Shown piece after piece: positions 43,520 through 51,417 of a stretch of 51,417 nt of DNA. Location of the stretch: the NCBI GenBank assembly GCA_023410715.1, contig JAEYPN010000020.1, forward strand, positions 1 through 51,417, read 5' to 3'. This DNA is from Bacillota bacterium. Its GTDB lineage: Bacteria > Bacillota_I > Bacilli_A > Izemoplasmatales > UBA1188. A program made the position numbers and the translations under genes. A model generated the notes under the pieces. The model was not told the DNA's origin. It did not search any database and saw nothing but the letters and a program-made list of their open reading frames with translations. How positions within the stretch are numbered: the stretch's first letter is position 1; each line of letters starts with the position of its first letter.

Positions 43520-44146
43520 ATGAGCAAAAAAAGATTATTATGTATATCAATGATTCTTTCTTATATCATTTTATCTTTTATATTAATTTACTTTAATTTA
43601 ATTGATCCTAATTATGAAGGAAGTTTAGGATTGATATTATCTATAGTAGTAATTTTACTATGGTTAGTAAGTGTTATTTTATTTGGTGTTGAGACAAAGA
43701 AAAATGTGTTTTATAAAAAAAATACACTAGATGATGTGTTAACAGTAATAGCGTTAATCCCACTTATTGTAATTTTAGTAATTCCTTTTTTAATTTTATG
43801 GTTAGTATTATATATAATTGATTTAATTAAAAATAATATAAAAATTAAATGTAAAATATTAATAGAAAAAGGTTTCGCCTTATCGAAAGAAAAAATAAAT
43901 GGTAAGCAATTTTATTTTTTGACAAAAGATAATATTGTTATAAGATTTCATGAATTTGATTTATATGAAATAAGTTTGGATAATCAAACAACATTTGTTG
44001 ATATTAGCGAATTAAATTTAATTTCACATGAAGATAGGATGGAAATTGATAATTTAATTTATAAATATAAATCTTGTGACTATAGAGATAAAGATATGTA
44101 TGAACCAAAAGATAAAATCATATTAATTATTTCTAAGTATTTTTAG
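43520..44146 (+). CDS. Unknown membrane protein of the island
   Basis: 208 residues. Three hydrophobic helices (about 5-26, 33-54 and 74-98) are followed by a soluble C-terminal part with alternating charged and hydrophobic residues (KQFYFLTKDNIVIRF, NQTTFVDISELNLIS). AAAGGATGTG lies before the ATG. The frame is intact. I do not recognise the family. It sits between modules 3 and 4, consistent with a cassette gene. Confidence 0.6.
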   Translation: MSKKRLLCISMILSYIILSFILIYFNLIDPNYEGSLGLILSIVVILLWLVSVILFGVETKKNVFYKKNTLDDVLTVIALIPLIVILVIPFLILWLVLYIIDLIKNNIKIKCKILIEKGFALSKEKINGKQFYFLTKDNIVIRFHEFDLYEISLDNQTTFVDISELNLISHEDRMEIDNLIYKYKSCDYRDKDMYEPKDKIILIISKYF

Positions 44147-44310
44147 TTTCGAAATTTAGGGGTGGACAAAAACACTAGGAGTGGACATTTTTTGATAAGG
44201 GGTGGACAAACAAAAATAGACCAGTGGACATTGTATTAAAATTGGTCATTAGTTACATATAAGATTACTAATCTTGATACAATTTAAAGTATTGAGATTT
44301 TTTTATAGGG
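44147..44310 (+). repeat. Island module 4: GTGGACA iterons, ATTG box and terminator
   Basis: Four units, AGGGGTGGACA 44158, AGGAGTGGACA 44177, AGGGGTGGACA 44198 and CCAGTGGACA 44221, are spaced 19-22 bp. ATTGTATTAAAATTG follows at 44230-44244. A terminator hairpin (AATCTTGATAC 44270-44280 with GTATTGAGATT 44289-44299, then T7) nearly copies the tRNA-Leu terminator. The build equals module 3 with a different iteron word. Iterated GTGGACA words are characteristic of IS21-family ends, but no istA/istB is present. Confidence 0.75.
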
Positions 44311-44463
44311 ATGTTAAATGACAAAGTAAATTTTACACTATCAAAACACTCAAAATAATTGAAAAAAGATAATTTTTTTAATATACTATTAGTGCGGTGA
44401 GCTTTTACCACACCCTTGATAGTTTTCAATTAAATTTCATAAGGGACAAATAATATTGGTTAG

Positions 44464-44500
44464 AAACTCTCTTCAGGTTGAAAACTAAAGGGAGTTTTTT
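44464..44500 (+). terminator. Hairpin upstream of a lipoprotein gene
   Basis: AAACTCTCTT pairs with AAGGGAGTTT over 10 bp with one G-T pair, then T's. It ends 28 bases before the lipoprotein ATG, so it may attenuate that gene or end an upstream transcript. In the rest of 44311-44527 I see nothing I can name. Confidence 0.55.
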
Positions 44501-44527
44501 GTATATAATAAAAAGGAGATGAGTTTT

Positions 44528-45124
44528 ATGGTTAAAGTTTTTAAAAAAATATTTTTAATATTTGGTGTGATTCTCTTTATTATAGCTATTGGGGGTTGCA
44601 GTAACGATAAAAATGATGTATTTGTTATTAATTCATATGAATCTTTAAAAATAATGCCTTCAACCATCTTTGAAATCGAGATGAAAAGTGAATATTTGCA
44701 AGATGAAAATTATGAAATAATAGTCAAATATGGACACTTGAGAAGTATTGATAATAGTGAAAAAGTTACGAATAACATTGCTTTATTTCAAGTTCATTAT
44801 TATGCAGATGAAAATAAGACATCTTTAAGTTATGATGAACTTATTTCTGGAAAGAGATTATTTGAAATAGAAAACTTTTATTCTACTGAAAACAAAGCAT
44901 TGTCTGAAATTGTTAATGGAGAAAAAGTTATTACATTCAACAACGAAATGACTATCAATATACCTAAAGAAGTTATAATAAGCAACTCAGGATTAATAAG
45001 TTTATCTTTAACTACATTTTATTTAGATGACAGTGGTCAAATTAATTCTTCGTCTTATGATGGTTCGGTTATTTATTTAAAATATATAGAGGAAGAAGGG
45101 AAAATTTATTTTCAAAAAAAATAA
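44528..45124 (+). CDS. Unknown lipoprotein of the island
   Basis: 198 residues. The signal peptide ends in the lipobox IGGC (Cys near residue 23), followed by a beta-rich extracellular domain (FVINSYESLKIMPSTIFEIE, QVHYYADENKTSLSY, LISLSLTTFYLDDSG). The ATG at 44528 is 9 bases from AAGGAG; an ATG at 44519 overlaps that site. The family is not recognised. It is followed 9 bp later by a broken gene with its own GGAGG, so the two probably formed an operon. Confidence 0.65.
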   Translation: MVKVFKKIFLIFGVILFIIAIGGCSNDKNDVFVINSYESLKIMPSTIFEIEMKSEYLQDENYEIIVKYGHLRSIDNSEKVTNNIALFQVHYYADENKTSLSYDELISGKRLFEIENFYSTENKALSEIVNGEKVITFNNEMTINIPKEVIISNSGLISLSLTTFYLDDSGQINSSSYDGSVIYLKYIEEEGKIYFQKK

Positions 45125-45133
45125 GGAGGAAAA

Positions 45134-45430
45134 ATGAAAACTACAATTTCTGTATTTTTGTTAATAATTTCTTTTATTTTTATATTATCAGGAGTAACTA
45201 TTTCTGATAATGGAATTACATATTCGATTCACAATAATCAAACAACTTATTTAAAAAGTGGTGAATATTTATTCAATAATATTGAATAAAAAGTTGTAGA
45301 GCATTCAGAAATTGTGGAGTTTGAATATAATATTAACGGCATTTCAGCGATAAATGATATGATGTTATCTTATGAGGTTTCAAATAATAACGTTAGTATA
45401 GATCTAGAACAAACTTCAAGTAAGAATTAA
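45134..45430 (+). pseudogene. Small exported protein with an in-frame TAA
   Basis: GGAGG precedes the ATG. A hydrophobic N-terminal segment (ISVFLLIISFIFILSGV) is followed by DNGITYSIHNNQTTY and a TAA at 45287-45289. The frame continues 46 more codons (VVEHSEIVEFEYNINGISAI and on) to TAA 45428-45430. An intact gene would encode about 98 residues. It is the likely operon partner of the lipoprotein upstream. Family unknown. Confidence 0.5.
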
Positions 45431-45448
45431 TAAGCGAAGACATGTGAA

Positions 45449-45488
45449 GTTTTAACTTTTTAACGATTACTAACTTTTGAACGATTAT
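45449..45488 (+). repeat. Tandem AACTTTTTAACGATTA-type repeat
   Basis: AACTTTTTAACGATTAC and AACTTTTGAACGATTAT stand in tandem, about 20 bp apart. The same word occurs in module 3 at 43201-43217, so this is probably a remnant of another island module. Confidence 0.5.
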
Positions 45489-45490
45489 AG

Positions 45491-45808
45491 AAAAATTAGA
45501 GTTGATGAACAAATAGATACACTGAATTATCCATTAGATAAGAAAAAACAAAAAGTGACCTAGATAAAGCACTTAATGGAAAGTCTTATAAATTAGGTCA
45601 GGTAACTAAACTTAAAGGATTTGTAGAATATTTGAGAGTGCGAGTTAACTTGCTAGAAATATGAGATGATTAACTTTCGATGATAATGGTAGAAAAAGCA
45701 ATCCTTCACAAAGATAAGTCGATAATCTTCGTATTCTACAATGGTCAAGAAATAAGATTATATGGCAATGAGGCTGGTCATTTCATTGTGTTTTTACCCT
45801 TTTTGTAG
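45491..45808 (+). pseudogene. C-terminal relic of a large serine recombinase
   Basis: Three pieces in shifting frames read as VDEQIDTLNYPLDKKKQK, DLDKALNGKSYKLGQVTKLK with GFVEYLRVRVNLLE, and VEKAILHKDKSIIFVFYNGQ. They end at TAG 45806-45808. The coiled-coil region followed by EKAIxHKDKxIxFxFYNGQEIRL is the pattern at the C-terminus of many large serine recombinases. Frameshifts and several stops show long decay. It complements, but need not derive from, the N-terminal recombinase piece at 1240-1731. Confidence 0.5.
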
Positions 45809-45814
45809 TATAAT
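45786..45814 (+). promoter_or_regulatory. Promoter of the 45910 lipoprotein
   Basis: TTGTGT (45786-45791), 17 bp, TATAAT (45809-45814), formed at the end of the recombinase relic. Confidence 0.6.
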
Positions 45815-45909
45815 TAATTGTGTGATAAATTAGAAGTTATTGATTTGTTAATTAATAAAACAGTTTAGTATTTTAATTTATTTTATTGAGTGAATAGGGA
45901 GGTTATCAT

Positions 45910-47486
45910 ATGAAAAAAATAGTATCTTTTCTAGTGGTGTTTATTTGTTCATTGTGCTTGCTTGGATGTAATCAAACATCTAATGAAGAACCTTGTGAAC
46001 ATACTTGGGATGAAGGTGTAAAAATTGAAACTGGACTTGGTGAATATGTAATGGAATATACATGTACAGTTTGTGGAAAAAAAGAACAAAAGCCAATATC
46101 AGTGGTTAATGAAAACCTATTATTTGCAAGAACTGAAAAAATAAATGAATTAACAAAATATAAAGAAACTATTTTAGATAATGTAGATGTTAGCTTAACG
46201 AATGAAATAAGTAATAAATTTGAAAAATATATAAATGAAATTGCTGAGGCTAATAGTATTATTTCAATCAATAATTTATCTAAACAATGCGTAAAAGAAG
46301 TTTATGATTTAATACCTTTAGCTAATGGTGAATTTGATTTTTCTAATGTAAGTGAAGTTGAAAAAACAAAAATTTTATCATTAATAGATAATTATATTTT
46401 TAGAAACAATATAGGTGGTATTCCTATAAGTAAGTATTATACATTAAATTTAAATTCTACAACTAAAGAAAAATGGAATGAATTTTTTGGTGTTAACGGA
46501 AGTATATACCCAACATCAGAAGATAAATATTGGGATGTAAAACTATTTTTATCTAATAAGTATTTCTTAAAAGGATTAAGTTTGGCATTACAAAAAGACA
46601 CATCAAAAGATTATACTACCGATTATTATCAAATTAATTATTCTGAATATGAATTTTATAATCATGATTTAGAATTATCTAAAAAATATTTTGCATTAGC
46701 AATGGAAGAGTTATTTCCTAGTTATGCAGTGTCATCACAATATCCAATTGAATTAAAATTAGAAATTGCTTTTGGTACAAAAACTAAGGCAAGTGAAGAA
46801 TTATTTGATACACTTAAGTATTCTATTGAATTTGCTTTTAATGATGAAAGTGTTTCAAATGGTGCCTTTGTTTTAACTGTAGAAGCATGGTATGGTGAGT
46901 ATTTTGGACAAATATATAGTAATAAATTATATAATGGTCAATTTGACTTAAGTTATGATAAGATTTCAGGAAGTAGTTTTGATCTATATATGGTTTATAA
47001 GTTACTTTCATCTCATTCTGATTTATCAAATGGTTTAACAATTAATTGGAGTATTGATACTAATGATATAGAAGATGATTGTATAATTTATAATGGATAT
47101 AGATTTACATATGATTCTTTAGTATCATTATTAAGTTCAAAATATACTATTATAGACGGAACTTTTTGAAAAGTTATTTTACCTAAATTAGAGCAAGAAA
47201 AACTTGCTGAATTAAATTAAAAAATTAGAGGAAATCATTTTATTCAATTATATTTAGGTGAATATAATGGTTATTATGTATGGTTTGAATATGATGGTAC
47301 AGAATGGTTAGACTTTATTGAAATTGGTGAGTTTTATTTTGAAATTATGCTGAATTTGAATTATATGCATATAAAAATGAAGTTGTTAAAGTAATTGATT
47401 TTTATAATGATGGAATATTGTCAGATAGTGATATTAAACTAATTGAAGAATATTATTACTATGCCTATGATAAACGATTGATTTAG
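45910..47486 (+). pseudogene. Large unknown lipoprotein, 3' end broken by TGA, TAA and a frameshift
   Basis: GGGAGG precedes the ATG. A lipoprotein signal ends at LLGC (Cys20). A CEHTW...YTCTVCGKKE segment (about 33-61) has the CxH/CxxC form of a small metal-binding knuckle, followed by about 350 mostly helical residues. An open frame of 419 residues ends at TGA 47167-47169. The same frame goes on (KVILPKLEQEKLAELN) to a TAA (47218), then through NHFIQLYLGEYNGYYVWFEY. It shifts frame near 47340 and ends KLIEEYYYYAYDKRLI at TAG 47484-47486. The original length was about 525 residues. The 419-residue product may still be made. Confidence 0.6.
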
Positions 47487-47527
47487 TATATAATTAATCA
47501 ATAAATTAGAAGTTGAAGCATTACAAG

Positions 47528-47956
47528 ATGCATAGAGCTTTTGAAATAAAAGAAAATGTTGAATACTTAGACAAAGAGAAAGCGTACATTATTCCTTTTC
47601 GCAATAATTAAGTTGGTGTGGTTCAAACACTGAATGGGTATTTTTTCTTGGATGGAAGTTTCAAAAGAGGAGAAAGTCATTTGGATTGTATTAAAAGAGA
47701 GTGTCTTAAAGAAGTAGGCTATTTATCCTGTATTGATGGTATATTTTGTTCTGCTTAGGCATATATCAAGCATCCCAAAATTGGATACTTTCATCAAATT
47801 CAAACATATTACTTTTGTAAATTGCTCAAAAAAGAGTCTACACCTAAAGAAGCAGACCACTATCTTTGTTGGATAGAATACGACCAATAAAAAGGAAAGA
47901 TGTTTGTTGAAATGCAGAATTTGGCATTAGAACAGCTGCTTACATATGTGTACTAA
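47528..47956 (+). pseudogene. NUDIX hydrolase with three in-frame stops
   Basis: One frame of 142 codons is broken by TAA 47609, TAG 47756 and TAA 47888, without any indel. The NUDIX box is readable in GSFKRGESHLDCIKRECLKE followed by VGY, matching Gx5Ex7REVxEExGx in form. The C-terminal part HPKIGYFHQIQTYYFCKLL and PKEADHYLCWIE is typical of small NUDIX proteins. It is followed by the island tail repeat, so it is another cassette gene, now dead. Confidence 0.75.
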
Positions 47957-48130
47957 ATCAACAAATTCCTATTTCTCGAGCAGTTATAGAGGCATGCAAA
48001 AGTTAACAATTTAATGATTACAAGGGTTAGGGTATGCAATTGTATTAAAATTGTGTAACGCTTCCACTTTAAAAAATTTTGGTTTGATTTGTAGAAATAC
48101 TTATCAATCCTTTTTTTATTTAAATTACAA
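47957..48130 (+). repeat. Island module 5: tail repeat, iterons, ATTG box, terminator
   Basis: The tail TTCCTATTTCTCGAGCAGTT (47966-47985) is followed by GGCATGCA 47991 and GGTATGCA 48031 (40 bp, two steps). Then come ATTGTATTAAAATTG 48039-48053 and a weak terminator hairpin (GGTTTGAT/ATCAATCC, 48081-48110, T7). It has the same order of parts as module 3. Confidence 0.75.
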
Positions 48131-48917
48131 AAAAAAGCTTATTTTTGTTCCTTTTAATTCTTTATGTAGTTTTTTCATAATTACTAAACTGCAAACTTAA
48201 AAATGTTTTATATTAATTTTGATTTTTTAATGATTATTAATTTTTCTAATAATGTGGAAAAAATATAGCTTGAAACTAAAAAAATTTTAAAAGTGGTAAA
48301 TAAACAAAGAATATGAATAATTTCGACAAATTTAGACAAAAAAATAAAATTAAATAAGCTATATTTGTATTATAAAAAAGTTTCTAAATTTAATTTATCA
48401 TTTACTGAAAAATTTTGACAATACCATATTATAAAGTGTTTTGTAAAATGTTGCTAGATATGACAAGTTAAGGAAAATTTGTATAAATTTTTATACATTT
48501 AAAACTATAATATTACAAATATTAAATTCAAAAACAACAATTTTAAAAAATGATAAATTACCAGAGCTAGGTGGTTTATCATTTACTTATATTAACAGTT
48601 TTAAAAAAATTGTGGTCTGATTTTTGTTGACATAATAGACACCAGTTAATTATTTAAATATTCATTAAAAGAAAAAGTTATGTTGTGAGCCAAAAACATG
48701 TTTAAAGCGTATAAAAGAACTATGCATTATTTATTCTTACAGTAGGAAAAGTTATTCATATGATAATTCCAGTATAAAATCCTCTAATTCTATATTAAAA
48801 AGGAATTGGCTAATTATAATAAACATTTTAGTTTTAATAAAGTTAAAAATTTTTTGCATAAAAGCTTAACCTTGGTCCAATTATGGCTATACTAAATTAT
48901 TAGCTCATTGAATTGTA
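48131..48917. other. Non-coding, very AT-rich stretch with one strong hairpin
   Basis: No gene is supported. AATGATAAATTACC (48549-48562) pairs with GGTGGTTTATCATT (48570-48583) over 14 bp with two G-T pairs around a 7-base loop. No T-run follows, so it may be a remnant inverted repeat or an RNA element. A third, poorer copy (about 15/19) of the 19-nt CTTGACCTAGGTCCA repeat lies at 48862-48880. Confidence 0.5.
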
Positions 48918-49144
48918 TGTAAATATGGAATAGATTATTTTCTAAATGGCGTAATCAATAGAGATAATAATTTTAAAACTTATAAAACTAGTGATACTGA
49001 CTTAGTATTCAAAATCCAACAAAAAAAAGTTATACATTTATATGTTGGTATTCTAATCCATTATTTTTAGGTGATGATATAACAAAGATACCTGCAGGAA
49101 AGCATGTCAATAAAGTTCTTTATGCTAAATGGAGTAAGAATTAG
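48918..49144 (+). pseudogene. 3' relic of a surface protein with an InlB-type B repeat
   Basis: YGIDYFLNGVINRDNNFKTY leads, after a frameshift at the A7 run 49021-49027, into SYTFICWYSNPLFLGDDITK and IPAGKHVNKVLYAKWSKN, then TAG. The pattern YxFxGWYxNPxFxGxxITxIPAGxxxxxxLYAKW is the Listeria-Bacteroides (InlB B) repeat common at the ends of surface proteins. The main part of the gene is lost upstream. Confidence 0.7.
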
Positions 49145-49159
49145 AAAGAAGGAATTAAA

Positions 49160-50482
49160 ATGAGTAAGATTATTAAATCTTTAAAACATATTAATTGGAA
49201 ATTATTTATTGCTTTATTAGTAATGGGTTTATGTCCAACAATTTATACAACTCTTAGAACATTCTTTTTAGGCAAACTTCCAGGTGAATGGTCTTATTCA
49301 ATAGCCGGTCAACTATCATGGGTTAATCTTTTATATGAAATAATTAATGAAGCAATTATTTTGCCATTATTTTTCTTCGTGGGGAAAGTAGTAAATAATA
49401 AAAAGGAATTTACAAATAGACTAAAAACAGGACTATTAATTTCACTTGGGATTTATGTTATTTTATCATCAATAATAATGATATTTGCTAAGCCATTATT
49501 AAACGCAATGGCAACAAGTCCTGATATCATTGATGCTTCCACAACTTATATAAGAATTGAAAGTATTGCTAATATATTTGGAATTCTTTATAGCTTCGCT
49601 TGTGTTTCTTTAGTATCACTTGGAAAAGATAAATTAGTTTATATTTTAACTGCTGTAAAACTAGTTCTATGCTTAATTAGTGATACATTCTTAGTTTCAA
49701 CGCTTTCTTGCTCAGCAAACTTAGGAGTAAATGGTATTGGCATTTCAAATATTATTGTTAACTTTATTTTATTGGTTGTTGTATTAATTATTCTTGCTAA
49801 ACAAGGATGTAACGTTATCAATAAAGAGAAAATAGAATTTGGCTGGGCTAAAGAATTTGTCAAGATCGGCGGAATCTCTGGCCTTGAATCATTTGTTAGA
49901 AACATAGCTTATATGTTAATGGTTTCAAGAATGGTAAATATGGTCGGCGAACAAGGAACATACTGGGTTGCCAATAACTTTATCTGGGGTTGGATGTTAC
50001 TTCCAATAACTCAACTTGGGGAACTTATCAAACAAGAAACATCAACTGATGAAAAAGCTGTTAATAATAATTCATTAGCTTATTTTTCTATTACTGGAAT
50101 AACATGTATTTTATGGGCAATTTTAATCCCTGCATATAAACCATTTATGCAATACATATTGAATTATAGTGATGTAGATAAACTATTTGAACTTGTTATG
50201 GTATTATTTGGATTCTATGTTTTATATGCCATTCAAAATTTATTTGATTGCACTTTCTATGGAAGAGGAAAAACAAAATATATGTTATTTGAATCAGTTG
50301 TGACAAATAGTATTTACTACGGAATATTCTTTATTCTATACTTAACAGGCGTATGGACTCCAACACTTATTGGAATTGCGATTATGTTTGGATGTGGGAA
50401 TGCATTTGATAGTGTTGTATCAGGAGTCGCATATTGGTACTTTCTAAAAAACAATAAATACAATATTTTAGAAGTTGAATAA
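49160..50482 (+). CDS. MATE-family efflux transporter
   Basis: 440 residues with twelve hydrophobic helices in two halves, the MATE plan of a cation-driven multidrug or metabolite exporter in the membrane. MGLCPTIYTTLRTFFLGKLPG-type first helix region, GQLSWVNLLYEIINEAIILP, LGVNGIGISNIIVN in the middle and GKTKYMLFESVVTNSIYYGIFF near the end. AGAAGGAA precedes the ATG. Substrate unknown. It is fully intact among decayed neighbours, which suggests recent arrival or selection. Confidence 0.85.
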   Translation: MSKIIKSLKHINWKLFIALLVMGLCPTIYTTLRTFFLGKLPGEWSYSIAGQLSWVNLLYEIINEAIILPLFFFVGKVVNNKKEFTNRLKTGLLISLGIYVILSSIIMIFAKPLLNAMATSPDIIDASTTYIRIESIANIFGILYSFACVSLVSLGKDKLVYILTAVKLVLCLISDTFLVSTLSCSANLGVNGIGISNIIVNFILLVVVLIILAKQGCNVINKEKIEFGWAKEFVKIGGISGLESFVRNIAYMLMVSRMVNMVGEQGTYWVANNFIWGWMLLPITQLGELIKQETSTDEKAVNNNSLAYFSITGITCILWAILIPAYKPFMQYILNYSDVDKLFELVMVLFGFYVLYAIQNLFDCTFYGRGKTKYMLFESVVTNSIYYGIFFILYLTGVWTPTLIGIAIMFGCGNAFDSVVSGVAYWYFLKNNKYNILEVE

Positions 50483-50603
50483 AATATAACAATTAATTGA
50501 ATTGGTAACTATTTTTTATACAAATTTTATATAGGCGGTCGTTTAAATGCTATTGGTGATAAATATTCTAAGCCACCATGAATTTGGTCGTAGTATAGAC
50601 ATA

Positions 50604-51417
50604 TAGACACATTTAGTTAGAAAAATAATTATGATATAATCAATAACGGTAAAGGAAGTGTCTATAATGGCTAGAGGCAGCCAATATGATGATGAGTTTA
50701 AAAATATGATTGTAAAATTATATAGATCAGGTAAATCAGTTACTGAACTAATAAGTGAATATGGCATGTTAAGAGCAATAGTATACAGATGGGTAAATTT
50801 ATATAGTCCTATTGAAACATCCAATGATTAAGTAACAAATAACGATGAAATTAGAAAGTTAAAAAAACAATTAGCTGAAGCTATGGAATAAAACGATATA
50901 CTAAAAAAAGCAGTTGTTATATTTAAGGAGAAATGATTGTAAACATAAAAGGTAGATATTTATCATTAAGATAATAAAATCATATATGATAACATTAGAT
51001 CTTTGTATGAAAAATCTAAAGGTAGATATGGTTTTCCTAAAATTGCATTTTCACTTAGAGAAGACGGTTATAAAGTTAGTCAAAAGCGAGTTTCAAGACG
51101 AATGAAAGTGCTCGGCTTAAGAAGTATTGTCGTAAAGAAATAGAAAGTATGTGGAATTTTTAAAAACGAAGCCTATAAAGAATATCCAAATCTATTAGAA
51201 CAAAACTTTAAGGCTATAGTTTCAGGAACAAAGTGGGCCCAAGATATTACATACATTTATACAAAAGACTGTGGCCAGACATACTTAGCGACAGTAATGG
51301 ATCTATATGATTTAAAGATTATTGGATGGGAATATGGGGAAACCATGAGTGATGATTTATCGATTAAGGCTTTGGAAAAAGCATCAAATAATCGAAGAAC
51401 GCAGAAAGGGATAGTTT
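50604..51417 (+). mobile_element. 5' part of an IS3-family element (IRL, OrfA, part of OrfB), damaged
   Basis: The left repeat TAGACACATTTAGTTAGA (50604-50621) is followed by AAAGGAAG and an ATG at 50667. OrfA has an HTH (MARGSQYDDEFKNMIVKLYR, then GKSVTELISEYGM) and a leucine-zipper-like tail (EIRKLKKQLAEAME, NDILKKAVVIF). It is broken by TAA at 50829 and 50889. OrfB is readable from about 50985: YEKSKGRYGFPKI, KVSQKRVSRRMKVLGLRSI, a TAG at 51141, then the DDE core TKWAQDITYIYT and VMDLYDLKIIGWEYG. The window ends inside the catalytic domain. The stops make it inactive as read. Confidence 0.85.

Noticed and set aside
45910..47169. A normal intact lipoprotein ending at the TGA at 47167.
   Set aside because: The same frame stays coding-like past the TGA and a TAA, then shifts and ends with a coherent C-terminus, so the 419-residue product is a truncated form.
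41870..48060. CRISPR array.
   Set aside because: The repeated words are 8-11 bp with 19-22 bp steps, lie in separate modules between genes, and no cas gene is present.
41691..50482. A second copy of the tRNA-Leu 3' end as an attachment-site repeat.
   Set aside because: I looked for the TCGTCGCACCA end downstream and saw none, so classic tRNA integration with a duplicated att site is not shown.

Overview
The window looks like a chromosomal piece of a low-GC, AT-rich member of the Bacillota/Mycoplasmatota boundary (Acholeplasma, Izemoplasma or RF39-like). The support is the very AT-rich DNA, strong AGGAGG-type ribosome binding sites, consensus sigma-A promoters, a T-box leader, ParE/ParC and an RSH protein. 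TGA is a true stop here: gcvPB and thrB end in TGA, with ATGA overlaps onto the next gene. This excludes the Mycoplasma/Spiroplasma code. The exact taxon is inference.

Layout. (1) 1-2950 is a graveyard of mobile-element genes: the end of an IS3 transposase, a three-stem hairpin, an XRE-type regulator with its palindromic operator, a truncated serine recombinase and several ORFs holding in-frame stops. (2) 2955-41570 is an intact core: ferredoxin, yneF, plsY, parE-parC, a winged-helix protein, nadC, a flippase, recJ-apt, relA/spoT-dtd, a T-box-controlled metNIQ methionine transporter, a diguanylate cyclase, an M3 peptidase, an esterase and a SemiSWEET-like protein. It continues with a seven-gene glycine cleavage operon (lplA-gcvT-gcvH-gcvPA-gcvPB-lpdA plus a fucose-isomerase-like protein), a DUF6512-like membrane protein, an iron-sulfur aldo/keto reductase and an aspartate-to-threonine block (thrC-thrB-thrR-like-hom-asd-lysC). 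(3) tRNA-Leu(GAG) at 41618-41703 marks the start of an accessory island. The island holds small unrelated genes (a PH-like membrane protein, a GNAT acetyltransferase, lipoproteins, a NUDIX relic, a surface-protein relic and an intact MATE transporter) separated by related non-coding modules. (4) The right edge is the start of an IS3 element, broken by the window end.

The most unusual signal is the modular structure of the island. Short repeats (GGGGTATGCA or GGGGTGGACA) recur at about 19-22 bp spacing. They are followed by a conserved ATTGTATTAAAATTG box and then a hairpin terminator. Two unrelated genes share a promoter leader that is 71/84 identical. A 20-nt tail, TTCCTATTTATTGAGCAGTT and variants, recurs after three genes. 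This suggests exchangeable gene cassettes, possibly passengers of an IS21-like element whose transposase is absent. Many genes in both accessory regions carry in-frame stop codons while the frame around them is kept.

The core genes form coherent units: lipoate ligation beside its GcvH target; methionine uptake under a tRNA-sensing leader; and the whole aspartate-to-threonine path with a small ACT-domain regulator next to a homoserine dehydrogenase that has a shortened C-terminal region.
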